A DNA stretch of 64,000 nucleotides, taken from assembly GCA_965228615.1 (NCBI GenBank), contig CBDDHT010000004.1, positions 2,666,001-2,730,000 of the forward strand. The letters are read 5' to 3'. Source of the stretch: CBDDHT01 sp965228615 (GTDB lineage Bacteria > Pseudomonadota > Alphaproteobacteria > Rhizobiales > Methyloligellaceae). This document shows, in pieces, positions 25,805 through 34,118 of the stretch. The position numbers were made by a program, and so were the translations under genes. The notes under the pieces were generated by a model. The model was not told the DNA's origin. It made no database searches and saw only the letters and a list, made by a program, of their open reading frames with translations. Within the stretch, counting starts at the first letter, position 1. Each line of letters starts with the position of its first letter.

Positions 25805-27178
25805 ATGGCGGATAGTATCAACCGTGATGCCGAGCGGTCTGGTCGTCGGAATCAGAGTGATCGTAGTGGCATGCCGGCACGGCACGCAGCCGTGACCCTC
25901 TTGACCGACATTCTCATCAATCATCGCCCTCTCGATACAGCCTTCGCAGCCTCCGTTACCAAAGGCAAACTCTCGAAGCTCGAACCCCGGGACAGAGCTC
26001 TGGCACGCGCCATCGTGGCAACCGCATTGCGGCGGAAAGGCCAGATCGAGGATCTCTTTTTCGGACTGCTAGAACGCCCGATGAAAGGCGACACCGGCCC
26101 GCTGCTGAGCATTGTCCTGGCCGCAGTTGCACAGCTGCAGTTTATGGGGATGTCCGTTCATGCAGTGGTCAATTTGGCTGTCGAGCAATGCAAGAGAGAT
26201 CGCAAGACGCAGCGCTATGCCGGACTGGTCAACGCCGTTCTTCGACGCATCGCCCGCTCCGGTCCCGAATTGACGGCCGGTCAGGACGCACCGCATCTCA
26301 ACACGGCAAACTGGCTTTGGGATCGCTGGAGCGAGACTTATGGCGCGGCAACGGCACGCGCGATGGCCGAGGCACATCTGCAAGAGCCGCCCCTGGATGT
26401 CAGCGTCAAATCCGACCCGGAAGGATGGGCAGACAAGCTCGGTGGCAGCGTCCTTGCAACCGGGAGCATTCGCCTGCGTCCGAAGGGCCGCATCGAAGAC
26501 TTGCCGGGATTTGATGAGGGAACATGGTGGGTCCAGGACGCTGCTGCGGCTTTACCCGCGCGCCTCCTGGGCAATGTCGACGGCAAACGCGTGGCGGACC
26601 TTTGTGCGGCACCCGGCGGCAAAACGGCGCAACTTGCTGCGGCAGGCGCGGATGTCACTGCAGTCGATAATGCCCAACGCCGCGTGGCCATGCTCGAGGA
26701 CAACCTCAAGCGACTCGGACTGAAAGCCAATTGCATTGAGGCCGATGCGCGTGAATGGCGCCCCGAAGGCGACCGCTTCGATGCCATTCTTCTTGATGCA
26801 CCCTGCTCCGCAACGGGCACGATCCGCCGCCATCCGGACATTCCTCACGTGAAGCGGTCGAGAGATATTCCGCAACTGGCGTCTCTTCAAGCACGGCTGC
26901 TGGATCATGCCCTGACCTTGCTGCGTCCAGGGGGCAATCTGGTCTACTGCACATGCTCGTTGGAGCCGGAAGAAGGCGAGGAGCAGATCGCAAAGCTGCT
27001 TATTCGCAACGACAATGTGCAAATCGACTTGATCGGAAAAAGCGAAATTGCCGATCAATCCGACTGGTTGACGGCCGATGGCACACTGCGAACCCTGCCC
27101 CATTTCTCGGTCGGCGACGCCGAGGATGCGGGCGGCATGGACGGCTTCTTTGCGGCAAGGTTGAAACTGATCGGCTGA
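25805..27178 (+). CDS. rsmB: 16S rRNA (cytosine-C5) methyltransferase RsmB
   Basis: 457 aa. The N-terminal NusB-like RNA-binding domain covers about residues 20-165 (LEPRDRALARAIVATALRRKGQ). The SAM domain has RVADLCAAPGGKTAQLAAAG (motif I), then DAPCSATGTIRRHPD (motif IV Cys) and YCTCSLEPEEGEEQI (motif VI Cys), the two cysteines of RNA m5C methyltransferases. RsmB methylates C967 of 16S rRNA. It begins 24 bp after htpX. The next gene is a heparinase-like gene, as in many Rhizobiales. Confidence 0.92.
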   Translation: MADSINRDAERSGRRNQSDRSGMPARHAAVTLLTDILINHRPLDTAFAASVTKGKLSKLEPRDRALARAIVATALRRKGQIEDLFFGLLERPMKGDTGPLLSIVLAAVAQLQFMGMSVHAVVNLAVEQCKRDRKTQRYAGLVNAVLRRIARSGPELTAGQDAPHLNTANWLWDRWSETYGAATARAMAEAHLQEPPLDVSVKSDPEGWADKLGGSVLATGSIRLRPKGRIEDLPGFDEGTWWVQDAAAALPARLLGNVDGKRVADLCAAPGGKTAQLAAAGADVTAVDNAQRRVAMLEDNLKRLGLKANCIEADAREWRPEGDRFDAILLDAPCSATGTIRRHPDIPHVKRSRDIPQLASLQARLLDHALTLLRPGGNLVYCTCSLEPEEGEEQIAKLLIRNDNVQIDLIGKSEIADQSDWLTADGTLRTLPHFSVGDAEDAGGMDGFFAARLKLIG

Positions 27179-27363
27179 TCACAGGGCACAAAGCCTTTCA
27201 TGAACAGGCTTAACGTTACGCACATATGCCTGGCAATACAGGCCGAAATATCTTGATCCACCGCTAATGGAGCCCGAAGATGCGTTTTCGAAATGCGAGA
27301 CATGGGATTCGATCGTCATTGCTTCCAACGAAGTGAGCACGATCGGAAGTTAGACCTTATCCA

Positions 27364-29295
27364 ATGCGCGTTGAGACGATCACAAGCCGAGCACGGCTGG
27401 CAGTCGACGTAGCGCGTTATGCGCGGCGATCTGCCGTGCGTCAGCTGCAGCAATCCCTGCTGTATCGCTGGCGGTTTAGCGGCCGCCCGGTCGACCAGCT
27501 CCTGCTTGTGCCGCACGACCTCAGAACCGCCGATCCCAGTTTCGCAACGGAAATCTATCACGGGCATTTCGGCCTTGCAGGCTCGATTGCTTTGACAGGC
27601 TCCGAGTCCCCCTTCTTCATCAATCCTCCGTCGATCGCCTGGCAGCGCGAGTTGCATGGCTTCGGCTGGCTTCGGCACTTGCGGGTTGCCGGCGACGATA
27701 TCTCACGCGAGCATGCGAGAGCCCTGGTCCAGGATTGGATGATTGCCTATGGCAACATTGGCGGCTTGGCATGGGAACCCGACATCGTTGCGCGTCGTAT
27801 CATCTCGTGGCTCAGTCATGCGACAGTCGTATTGGAGGGGGCGGAGCCCAGCTACTATGAAGCAGTGCTCACCAGTCTGACACGGCAGATCCGTTATTTG
27901 CGCGCAAGCTATAGCGATGTGCCGAATGGTGCGCCGCGCCTGGTAACATTGTCGGCCCTTCTGTTGGCCGGCCTCTGCGCACCGGAAGGCCCCGATGCGA
28001 CCGAACCGTTCATCAAACCTTTCTGTGATGAACTCGAAGCCCAGGTCCTGCCGGATGGCGGTCATGTGGGCCGCAACCCTGGCGTGCTCGTCGATCTGCT
28101 TCTCGACATACTCCCCCTGCGGCAGTGCTTCGTTGCACGCGATCAGTTGCCGCCAGCATCTTTGAATGCGGCCATCGATCGCATGATGCCGATGATTCGG
28201 TTCTTCCGTCTTGGCGAAGGATCACTCGCGCATTTCAACGGCATGGGCATTACGCAGACCGACGCACTCGCGAATGTCCTCGCCTATGACGATATCCAGG
28301 GACGGCCCGTCTCCGAAGCGGCCCAATCCGGATACTACCGACTGCACCGCGGCAACACGATCCTGATCGCAGACATGGGTGCCATTGCACCGAGCGCCTA
28401 CAGCCAGATGGCCCATGCCGGGACACTCTCCTTCGAACTGAGTTCGGGGCAGGATCCGATCATCATCAATTGCGGGGCGCCGCCGCGCGACAAGGACGAA
28501 TGGCAGCTGGTTGCCCGCTCGACCGCCGCCCATTCGACGGTGACCGTGTGCGACACATCGTCCAGTGAGTTTGTTGTCACGCCGCTCCTGGGAGAATCCG
28601 CCAAGGCCGCCCGCTTGATCGGTCCTCCGCATGTTTCCTCGAGTATCGAGCATCGGGATCCGTCGGTCATCATCGAAGGATCCCATGACGGCTATGACAG
28701 CCGTTTCGGTATCATGCACAAGCGTCGACTCCTGCTAACCGGAGAGGGCGATCGCATCATGGGCGAGGACTTGCTGCATACGCCGCGCGGTCTCACGGAC
28801 CTGGCCGAAAAGTCCGATGGCGCCTTTGCCGTTCGCTTCCATCTGCATCCCCGTATCGCGGCAGAAACCGGGCGCGACGAGCGTGAAGTGATACTGACGT
28901 TACCAGGAGAGCGCGAGCGCTGGCGGCTCGCCACCGAGGCGCTGCCGTTCAAGATCGAAGACAGTGTTTTTCTCGCGGACGCAATGGGGGAAGCACGAAC
29001 GCAGCAGGTCGTCATCCACGGCAGGTTTCAAGGGAGAGGCGAAGTCCGCATACCGTGGCGCCTGGAGCTTTTAGGAAAACCGAGTGTGGATCAGCTGCCC
29101 TCCGTATTGCCATATGCCACCGAGCCACAGGCTACCGAAGCAGAGCCGGATCCAATTGACGACGAACCGGACGAGATCCAGGAAGAACCGGACGAAATCC
29201 AATCGGATGAAGATGCCGGGGATGACGAGGAGGCCGAAGCGAGTGCCACTCCGGACACGCCGAAACCGGCGCCGGATCAGGGCTCAGACGGCTGA
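27364..29295 (+). CDS. Heparinase II/III family protein with acidic C-terminal tail
   Basis: 643 aa. There is no signal peptide. An alpha/alpha-toroid region covers roughly residues 60-300 (DWMIAYGNIGGLAWEPDIVARRIISWLSH). The heparinase II/III beta domain covers about 310-580 (SGYYRLHRGNTILIADMG, AHAGTLSFELSSGQDPIIINCG, RSTAAHSTVTV). The last 60 residues are an Asp/Glu-rich tail with repeated DEPDEIQEEPDEIQ. The family includes polysaccharide lyases, but the rsmB-linked alphaproteobacterial members lack known substrates. It overlaps the convergent hydrolase gene by 19 bp. Confidence 0.85.
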   Translation: MRVETITSRARLAVDVARYARRSAVRQLQQSLLYRWRFSGRPVDQLLLVPHDLRTADPSFATEIYHGHFGLAGSIALTGSESPFFINPPSIAWQRELHGFGWLRHLRVAGDDISREHARALVQDWMIAYGNIGGLAWEPDIVARRIISWLSHATVVLEGAEPSYYEAVLTSLTRQIRYLRASYSDVPNGAPRLVTLSALLLAGLCAPEGPDATEPFIKPFCDELEAQVLPDGGHVGRNPGVLVDLLLDILPLRQCFVARDQLPPASLNAAIDRMMPMIRFFRLGEGSLAHFNGMGITQTDALANVLAYDDIQGRPVSEAAQSGYYRLHRGNTILIADMGAIAPSAYSQMAHAGTLSFELSSGQDPIIINCGAPPRDKDEWQLVARSTAAHSTVTVCDTSSSEFVVTPLLGESAKAARLIGPPHVSSSIEHRDPSVIIEGSHDGYDSRFGIMHKRRLLLTGEGDRIMGEDLLHTPRGLTDLAEKSDGAFAVRFHLHPRIAAETGRDEREVILTLPGERERWRLATEALPFKIEDSVFLADAMGEARTQQVVIHGRFQGRGEVRIPWRLELLGKPSVDQLPSVLPYATEPQATEAEPDPIDDEPDEIQEEPDEIQSDEDAGDDEEAEASATPDTPKPAPDQGSDG

Positions 29296-30182
29296 TCGCC
29301 AAAGCTCAACGCTGTGACTGCACCGGTCTTGGGGCGGGCTTGCGGATCTCGCGGACGCCAGGTCCCCCGATCGACCGCGCTCAAAAAACGACCGACAAAC
29401 AGTGCAAAAAGGGCCGGTTCTTCGAGATTGATCGTGTGGCCGGAACCGGGAAACATGACGAGATCGGCTGACGGCATCGTGCGCTTGAGGTAGAGATTGG
29501 TGTCGAGACAGGCTTCATCCTCGTCTCCGACCATCAGCAATACAGGCGTTTCGATTGCCGCAAGCTCGCTTTCCTGATCGAAGAGAGACGGACGCTTGGT
29601 CTGAATCTGCCTCAATGTGATGGCTGCCGCCTTTGGCGAGTGCTCAGCGAGATTGGAAACGAATGTCGCCCATCCCTTGGGATCCTTCCGCTCCAGCTGG
29701 AGCCGCGCGGGACCGAGCCCCATGGCTTCCGCGGGCACAGTCCCGGTTTCATCCATCTGGCTGGCAAGCGCCAAAGCCTCGTCGATGAATGCCTGCCGTG
29801 TCGATTTGAATGCCCCGGAGCCGCCACTGGCAACGACTGCCGACAGGACACGCTCGGAATGGGTGAGTGTCAAATAGAGCGTTGTATAGGACCCCATACT
29901 GAGTCCGACCAGATGCGCCTGATCGATATTCAAGTGGTCCATAACGGAGAGGACATCGTTCTTCGCGATTTCCACGCCATATGACGTCTCGTCTTCTGGT
30001 GCATCGGATGGCGGATAGCCGCGCGCGGAAATGACGATGCAGCGATAGTCGCGTGAGAAAGCCCTGACTTGATCGTCCCAGCTCCGGCAATCGCCGAGAT
30101 ACTCGTGAAGGAAAATGAGCGGCCGACCGGCCCCGGTTTCCTCGTAGAAGATTTTGACACTGTCGACATCGACGTATGGCAT
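29277..30182 (-). CDS. Alpha/beta hydrolase
   Basis: 301 aa from ATG 30182, directly after GGAGG; the frame is open 78 codons further but without a ribosome site. It shows GAGRPLIFLHEYLGDCRSW, the nucleophile elbow GLSMGS, VLLMVGDEDEACL and the His in PGSGHTINLEEPA, all elements of the catalytic Ser-Asp-His fold. The substrate is unknown; the short cap suggests an enol-lactonase or esterase type. The 3' end overlaps the heparinase gene by 19 bp. It is divergent from the metallophosphoesterase. Confidence 0.88.
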   Translation of the reverse strand: MPYVDVDSVKIFYEETGAGRPLIFLHEYLGDCRSWDDQVRAFSRDYRCIVISARGYPPSDAPEDETSYGVEIAKNDVLSVMDHLNIDQAHLVGLSMGSYTTLYLTLTHSERVLSAVVASGGSGAFKSTRQAFIDEALALASQMDETGTVPAEAMGLGPARLQLERKDPKGWATFVSNLAEHSPKAAAITLRQIQTKRPSLFDQESELAAIETPVLLMVGDEDEACLDTNLYLKRTMPSADLVMFPGSGHTINLEEPALFALFVGRFLSAVDRGTWRPRDPQARPKTGAVTALSFGDQPSEP

Positions 30183-30390
30183 GTCGCCTCCTTCAAGCTT
30201 GGGCACGATTAACACGAATTCGAGATAGATACGGCCCGTCAGAACAAGTGACGAACCTTGATACCCGCGATCCCTGCAATGAATCCATAGCTGCTGCACA
30301 CAATCTGCATCTTGCACTGCTAGAGGAGCACTTGACGATGCGCATGCGCAATCTTGCGCACATTTCGAATACAAAGACCGATACCAAACG

Positions 30391-31317
30391 ATGATCAACA
30401 GACGCCGGTTCCTCACTGGATTTGCGGCACTTGCCTTGAGCGGATTCGCCTCGGCAGCCTACGCCGTTGGCATCGAGCCATTCCGATTGCGGGTACAGCG
30501 ATACAAGATCCGACCGCCGGGATGGCCGCGCGATCTCAATCTCAGAATTGCAGCCCTTGCAGACCTGCATGCCTGCCGACCCTGGATGTCGCCCGAGCGC
30601 ATCCGCTACATCGTGGAGCAAACCAATGATTTGAATCCAGACCTCATCGTTCTCCTAGGCGACTATGTCGCCAGTCACCGATTTGTGGGTGAACAGGTGC
30701 ACTCGCGCGAGTGGTCGACGGCACTTTCGACCCTTTCCGCACCGCTCGGCGTTCACGCCATTCTCGGCAATCACGATTGGTGGGAGGATCGAACCGCCCA
30801 GCGAAAAGGCCATGGACCGATCTTCGGTCAGGTTGCTTTGGAGCGCGTTGGCATCCGCGTCTATGAAAATGATGCGGCCCGGCTACAAAAGGATGGTCAC
30901 GGATTCTGGCTGGCCGGATTGGGCGATCAACTGGCGTTGCTACCGGGCCAACGCTGGGGGAGACGAGGCTGGAGAGGCGTCGATGATATCCCTTCGACGA
31001 TGGCAAAGATCACCGACAATGCACCTGTGATCATGATGGCCCATGAGCCGGATATTTTCCCCAAGTTGCCCGATCGCGTTTGCCTGACAATTGCCGGACA
31101 TACCCATGGTGGACAGGTGCGCCTGTTCGGTTATTCACCGATCGTGCCCTCGCGTCACCACAATCGTTTTGCTTATGGTCACATTGTCGAGCAGCATGGT
31201 TCGCTGACGAGCCGGCCAAAGCACATGATTGTTTCCGGAGGTCTGGGTTTTTCCATTATGCCCGTGCGCCTCGGCGTCCCACCGGAAATTGTCGTCGTGG
31301 ATATTGGAACATCATAG
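30391..31317 (+). CDS. Tat-exported metallophosphoesterase
   Basis: 308 aa. The N-terminus NRRRFLTGFAALALSG is a twin-arginine signal with the hydrophobic core to about residue 26. The two-metal phosphoesterase motifs are all present: ALADLHAC, IVLLGDYVA, ILGNHDWW, MAHEPDIF and IAGHTHGGQVRL. This pattern is that of YkuE/YaeI-like enzymes, which cleave lipid A or UDP-sugar phosphoester bonds at the membrane; the substrate here is unknown. A self-complementary TGCGCATGCGCA lies 40 bp upstream (30339-30350). Confidence 0.88.
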   Translation: MINRRRFLTGFAALALSGFASAAYAVGIEPFRLRVQRYKIRPPGWPRDLNLRIAALADLHACRPWMSPERIRYIVEQTNDLNPDLIVLLGDYVASHRFVGEQVHSREWSTALSTLSAPLGVHAILGNHDWWEDRTAQRKGHGPIFGQVALERVGIRVYENDAARLQKDGHGFWLAGLGDQLALLPGQRWGRRGWRGVDDIPSTMAKITDNAPVIMMAHEPDIFPKLPDRVCLTIAGHTHGGQVRLFGYSPIVPSRHHNRFAYGHIVEQHGSLTSRPKHMIVSGGLGFSIMPVRLGVPPEIVVVDIGTS

Positions 31318-31366
31318 GTTGGCTCGTCATCTGGCGTTCCGGAGAGCACGCGCGAAAAGAGATCCC

Positions 31367-31819
31367 ATGGACGAATCCGTCAGTCTGCGCCCCTATCTCC
31401 TGATTTTCTCCATCGGCTATATGGGATTATCTGTCGCGATTGGTCTGGTCCCACTGTTTCTGGAGATCGAACTCCCATCGGCGACCGGCGTGGTCATTCT
31501 CACGGCTTGCGCCATGGCTGCTGCCCAGAAATTCGTCAGCGACCATCGCCGCGTCTTTTCGAAGGAGGAACGGCGCAGGATGGTGATCTTTTCGCTCCTG
31601 AGTTCGCTGGTGATCTCGATTGTGCTCTTGGCGGGTCTTTCTTTTGCTGCGGACGGACCGGCATTTCGGGAAGCAATAAGCGAGGTCATGCGCGTGCTCT
31701 CTCCAGCGATCCTCGCGGCGATCATGGTCGTTGTCTTGATTATCTACCTGCTCGTTCTCTTTACTGCCTATGGCTGGGGCGCGCGCATGCTTCTCAAGGG
31801 CGTCCTGAAACAGTCCTGA
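31367..31819 (+). CDS. Small integral membrane protein (ABZJ_00895-like)
   Basis: 150 aa from ATG 31367; upstream frame excluded because it shadows the phosphoesterase end. Four transmembrane segments are separated by a short basic loop (DHRRVFSKEERRRM) on the probable cytoplasmic side. The arrangement resembles the ABZJ_00895 family of unknown function; similarity was judged by eye. It follows the metallophosphoesterase by about 50 bp and could be co-transcribed. Confidence 0.6.
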   Translation: MDESVSLRPYLLIFSIGYMGLSVAIGLVPLFLEIELPSATGVVILTACAMAAAQKFVSDHRRVFSKEERRRMVIFSLLSSLVISIVLLAGLSFAADGPAFREAISEVMRVLSPAILAAIMVVVLIIYLLVLFTAYGWGARMLLKGVLKQS

Positions 31820-31993
31820 AATACGACGAGCAACCGCCCCAAATGTAGCGCAATACCGACGCGGCGTACGTTCCGGACGATCGATCAATCATCCCGAACG
31901 ATCATGCATGGAAGGAATTCCACCCCAGAGCCAGATGAAGGTCTGTCAACGACACTGTGTCGTCTTGAACATCTTACCGAAGGACCTTCATTC

Positions 31994-32362
31994 ATGGACC
32001 CACGATTCATCACTCGGAACATTCACGCCTATCTCGATTATCCGGTTGCTCTGAGCCTCATGGCAGCGCCGTTCCTCCTCCAACTCGGGAGCTCAAATCC
32101 ATTGGCATTCTGGCTTGCGTTCGTGACAGGAATTGCAGCCTTTACGTTGACGCTGTTGACCGACCATCAACTCGGCGTCTTCCGCGTCCTGCCCTACGCT
32201 TTCCATCTGGCCGTGGACGGCATTGTCGGTGTCACATTCCTGGCGGCCCCGATCCTGCTCGGATTCAGCGGTATCGATGCCTGGTACTATTGGGCCAACG
32301 GAGCAGCTGTTGTGTTCGTCGTCGCCCTCCACAAGCCGGAGGCCGAAGCATCATATGCCTGA
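31994..32362 (+). CDS. Small four-helix membrane protein of unknown function
   Basis: 122 aa from ATG 31994 (MDPRFITRNIHAYLDYP). Four hydrophobic helices are packed with short loops. YLDYPVALSLMAAPFLLQLG and FHLAVDGIVGVTFLAAPILLG look like two repeats of a two-helix unit, as in SPW-type membrane proteins. No catalytic residue is apparent. It is convergent with soeC and separated by a hairpin. The ATG is chosen because the region before it, 31904-31993, lacks hydrophobic character. Confidence 0.55.
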   Translation: MDPRFITRNIHAYLDYPVALSLMAAPFLLQLGSSNPLAFWLAFVTGIAAFTLTLLTDHQLGVFRVLPYAFHLAVDGIVGVTFLAAPILLGFSGIDAWYYWANGAAVVFVVALHKPEAEASYA

Positions 32363-32370
32363 GATTCGGA

Positions 32371-32398
32371 GGCCTGGCGGAATTGCATCTGCCAGGCC
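32371..32398. terminator. Convergent hairpin between membrane protein gene and soeC
   Basis: GGCCTGGC and GCCAGGCC form an 8-bp stem with a 12-base loop, between two convergent stop codons. No U tract is clear in either direction. Confidence 0.5.
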
Positions 32399-32407
32399 CC
32401 AATCGCT

Positions 32408-33355
32408 CTAGGCCGCAGGCTGCCCATAGTAGATCGTGACCACATGCTGCGCTTCGGCAAAGAACAGCCAACGCTCGATCACGATGCCGACGGCCGCGAA
32501 AAAGACGGCAAGAGCAGCGCCGCCCAGTCCGGCAAGCGCGCCCGGAAGAAGAGTGACGGCGACTGCCGCAGCGGGGGCGGCAAATCCAAACACAATGGCC
32601 AGTTTGCGGAGTTTTTCGGCGTGTTTCCGGGCAACGGTGAAGCCCATCTCACGCATGACGAAGTTTGGCCGAGTATGTGCAGGCTCGAGAGGTCGGACTT
32701 TGCCGAACCGGCCGAGCCCTGTCGCATCGCCTGTTGAGTACTTTTTCGGCGCATTGTCGATCCGCTGCCAATACACCAACTTGGCAACGAGACCGATAAT
32801 GAGAAATAGGCCGGCAGCGATGACGGCCAAGATGTGGGCACGATCGAATGCCTCGAGCAACGCGACAAACAGAACGCCCCCAGTCCCGAGGCCGAGGATC
32901 ACGTAATTGATCGGAACCAACGGATCGTTCCATTGGCGAATGGTTCTGAGCGATCCGTAGATCATTCCCGTGCAGTAGATCGTCGCGAGGGCCGCAACGA
33001 TGCTCAGGATTGCCAATACGCCCGCAGCCCCGGTCGCTGATTCAAGGAACACCCAGGCAATCGCCAGCAGGCCTGCGGGAATATAAGTCACAACGGCGGC
33101 CACGCCTTCGCGCGACAACCAGGATGATTTCCATTGGCTGAAAGCGCGCCAGGCGCGCTCCGGATGTCCGAGATGGAAAGTCGAAGACAAGAGTCCGACG
33201 GTCACGAGCCCGAGCGCGACAGCGAATCCGGTCAGACCAAGCCAGCGTTCTGCCGGGATCAGCCCGAGCGAACCGAACAAAGCCATCCAGATGAGCAGAC
33301 CGTACCCGGCGCCGGATGCGGTGGTGAAGAAAATGACGGAGTAAGCGGGATGCAT
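32408..33355 (-). CDS. soeC: DmsC/SoeC-type membrane anchor of sulfite dehydrogenase
   Basis: 315 aa with eight or nine transmembrane segments. The opening MHPAYSVIFFTTASGAGYGL and STFHLGHPERAWRAFSQWKSSWLSREG are typical of the DmsC-related SoeC subunit, which anchors the complex and passes electrons to quinone. The loop RPLEPAHTRPNFVMREMGF lies between later helices. It is the third gene of a minus-strand operon whose first two genes encode the molybdenum and Fe-S subunits. The call rests on sequence type plus gene order. Confidence 0.82.
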   Translation of the reverse strand: MHPAYSVIFFTTASGAGYGLLIWMALFGSLGLIPAERWLGLTGFAVALGLVTVGLLSSTFHLGHPERAWRAFSQWKSSWLSREGVAAVVTYIPAGLLAIAWVFLESATGAAGVLAILSIVAALATIYCTGMIYGSLRTIRQWNDPLVPINYVILGLGTGGVLFVALLEAFDRAHILAVIAAGLFLIIGLVAKLVYWQRIDNAPKKYSTGDATGLGRFGKVRPLEPAHTRPNFVMREMGFTVARKHAEKLRKLAIVFGFAAPAAAVAVTLLPGALAGLGGAALAVFFAAVGIVIERWLFFAEAQHVVTIYYGQPAA

Positions 33356-33368
33356 GGGAGGTCGACGC

Positions 33369-34118
33369 CTATGTTGTCAGCATGCGGTCAGCCCACGCGA
33401 ACAGGCGGTCGGCGGCCGTCTTGGCAGTTTCGGTAGCAGCGGGAGGCGGCGTGTCGTCGGTCGGACTGCGACCGTCACGGCGCGGACGCGGCGGGAGGTA
33501 CTGGTTGACCGGTTTGTATCCAAATTCCGGCAAGAGGTCGAAACCCTCGCGTTCGGCCACCAGTTTCGAAACGTCGCTTTCGGGATCACCCAGATCGCCA
33601 AAATGGCGCGCGCCTGTCGGACACGCCCGGACGCACGCGGGGATCCGGTCTTCGGGGAGAAAATTGTCATTGTAGATGCGGTCGACGCACAAGGTGCACT
33701 TCTTCATGACGCCATGTGCATAGTCATATTCCCGCGCGCCATAGGGGCAGGCCCAGGAACACAGTTTGCAGCCGATGCAAGTATCCGGATTGACGAGAAC
33801 GATCCCGTCCTCTTCCCGCTTGTAGGATGCACCCGTCGGGCACACGGTGACACAATCGGGCTCTTCGCAATGCAGGCATGAGCGAGGGAAATGCACCGTC
33901 CGGCTATCCTCACCTTCGCCGACCTCATACCCATGAATACGGTTCAACCAGGCCCCGTGCGGATCGGCGCCATAGGGATCCTGATCGGTTAGCGGTGCCG
34001 AGTAGCCGGTGGTATTCCACTCCTTGCAACTGGTGGCACAGGCCTGACACCCGACACAGGTATCAAGGTCGATTACAAGGCCAAGCTTCTTTTTCGTTTT
34101 CTTGGGCAAAGACGTCAT
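33369..34118 (-). CDS. soeB: SoeB-type four-cluster Fe-S subunit
   Basis: 249 aa. Sixteen cysteines form four [4Fe-4S] motifs: CVGCQACATSCKEWN, CLHCEEPDCVTVCP, CIGCKLCSWACPYG and CTLCVDR...CVRACPTGARHFG. No signal peptide, so the subunit faces the cytoplasm, as in SoeB. It links the molybdenum subunit and the membrane anchor. The ATG overlaps the soeA stop by 4 bp. The C-terminus has a Pro/Arg-rich extension (YLPPRPRRDGRSP). Confidence 0.87.
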   Translation of the reverse strand: MTSLPKKTKKKLGLVIDLDTCVGCQACATSCKEWNTTGYSAPLTDQDPYGADPHGAWLNRIHGYEVGEGEDSRTVHFPRSCLHCEEPDCVTVCPTGASYKREEDGIVLVNPDTCIGCKLCSWACPYGAREYDYAHGVMKKCTLCVDRIYNDNFLPEDRIPACVRACPTGARHFGDLGDPESDVSKLVAEREGFDLLPEFGYKPVNQYLPPRPRRDGRSPTDDTPPPAATETAKTAADRLFAWADRMLTT

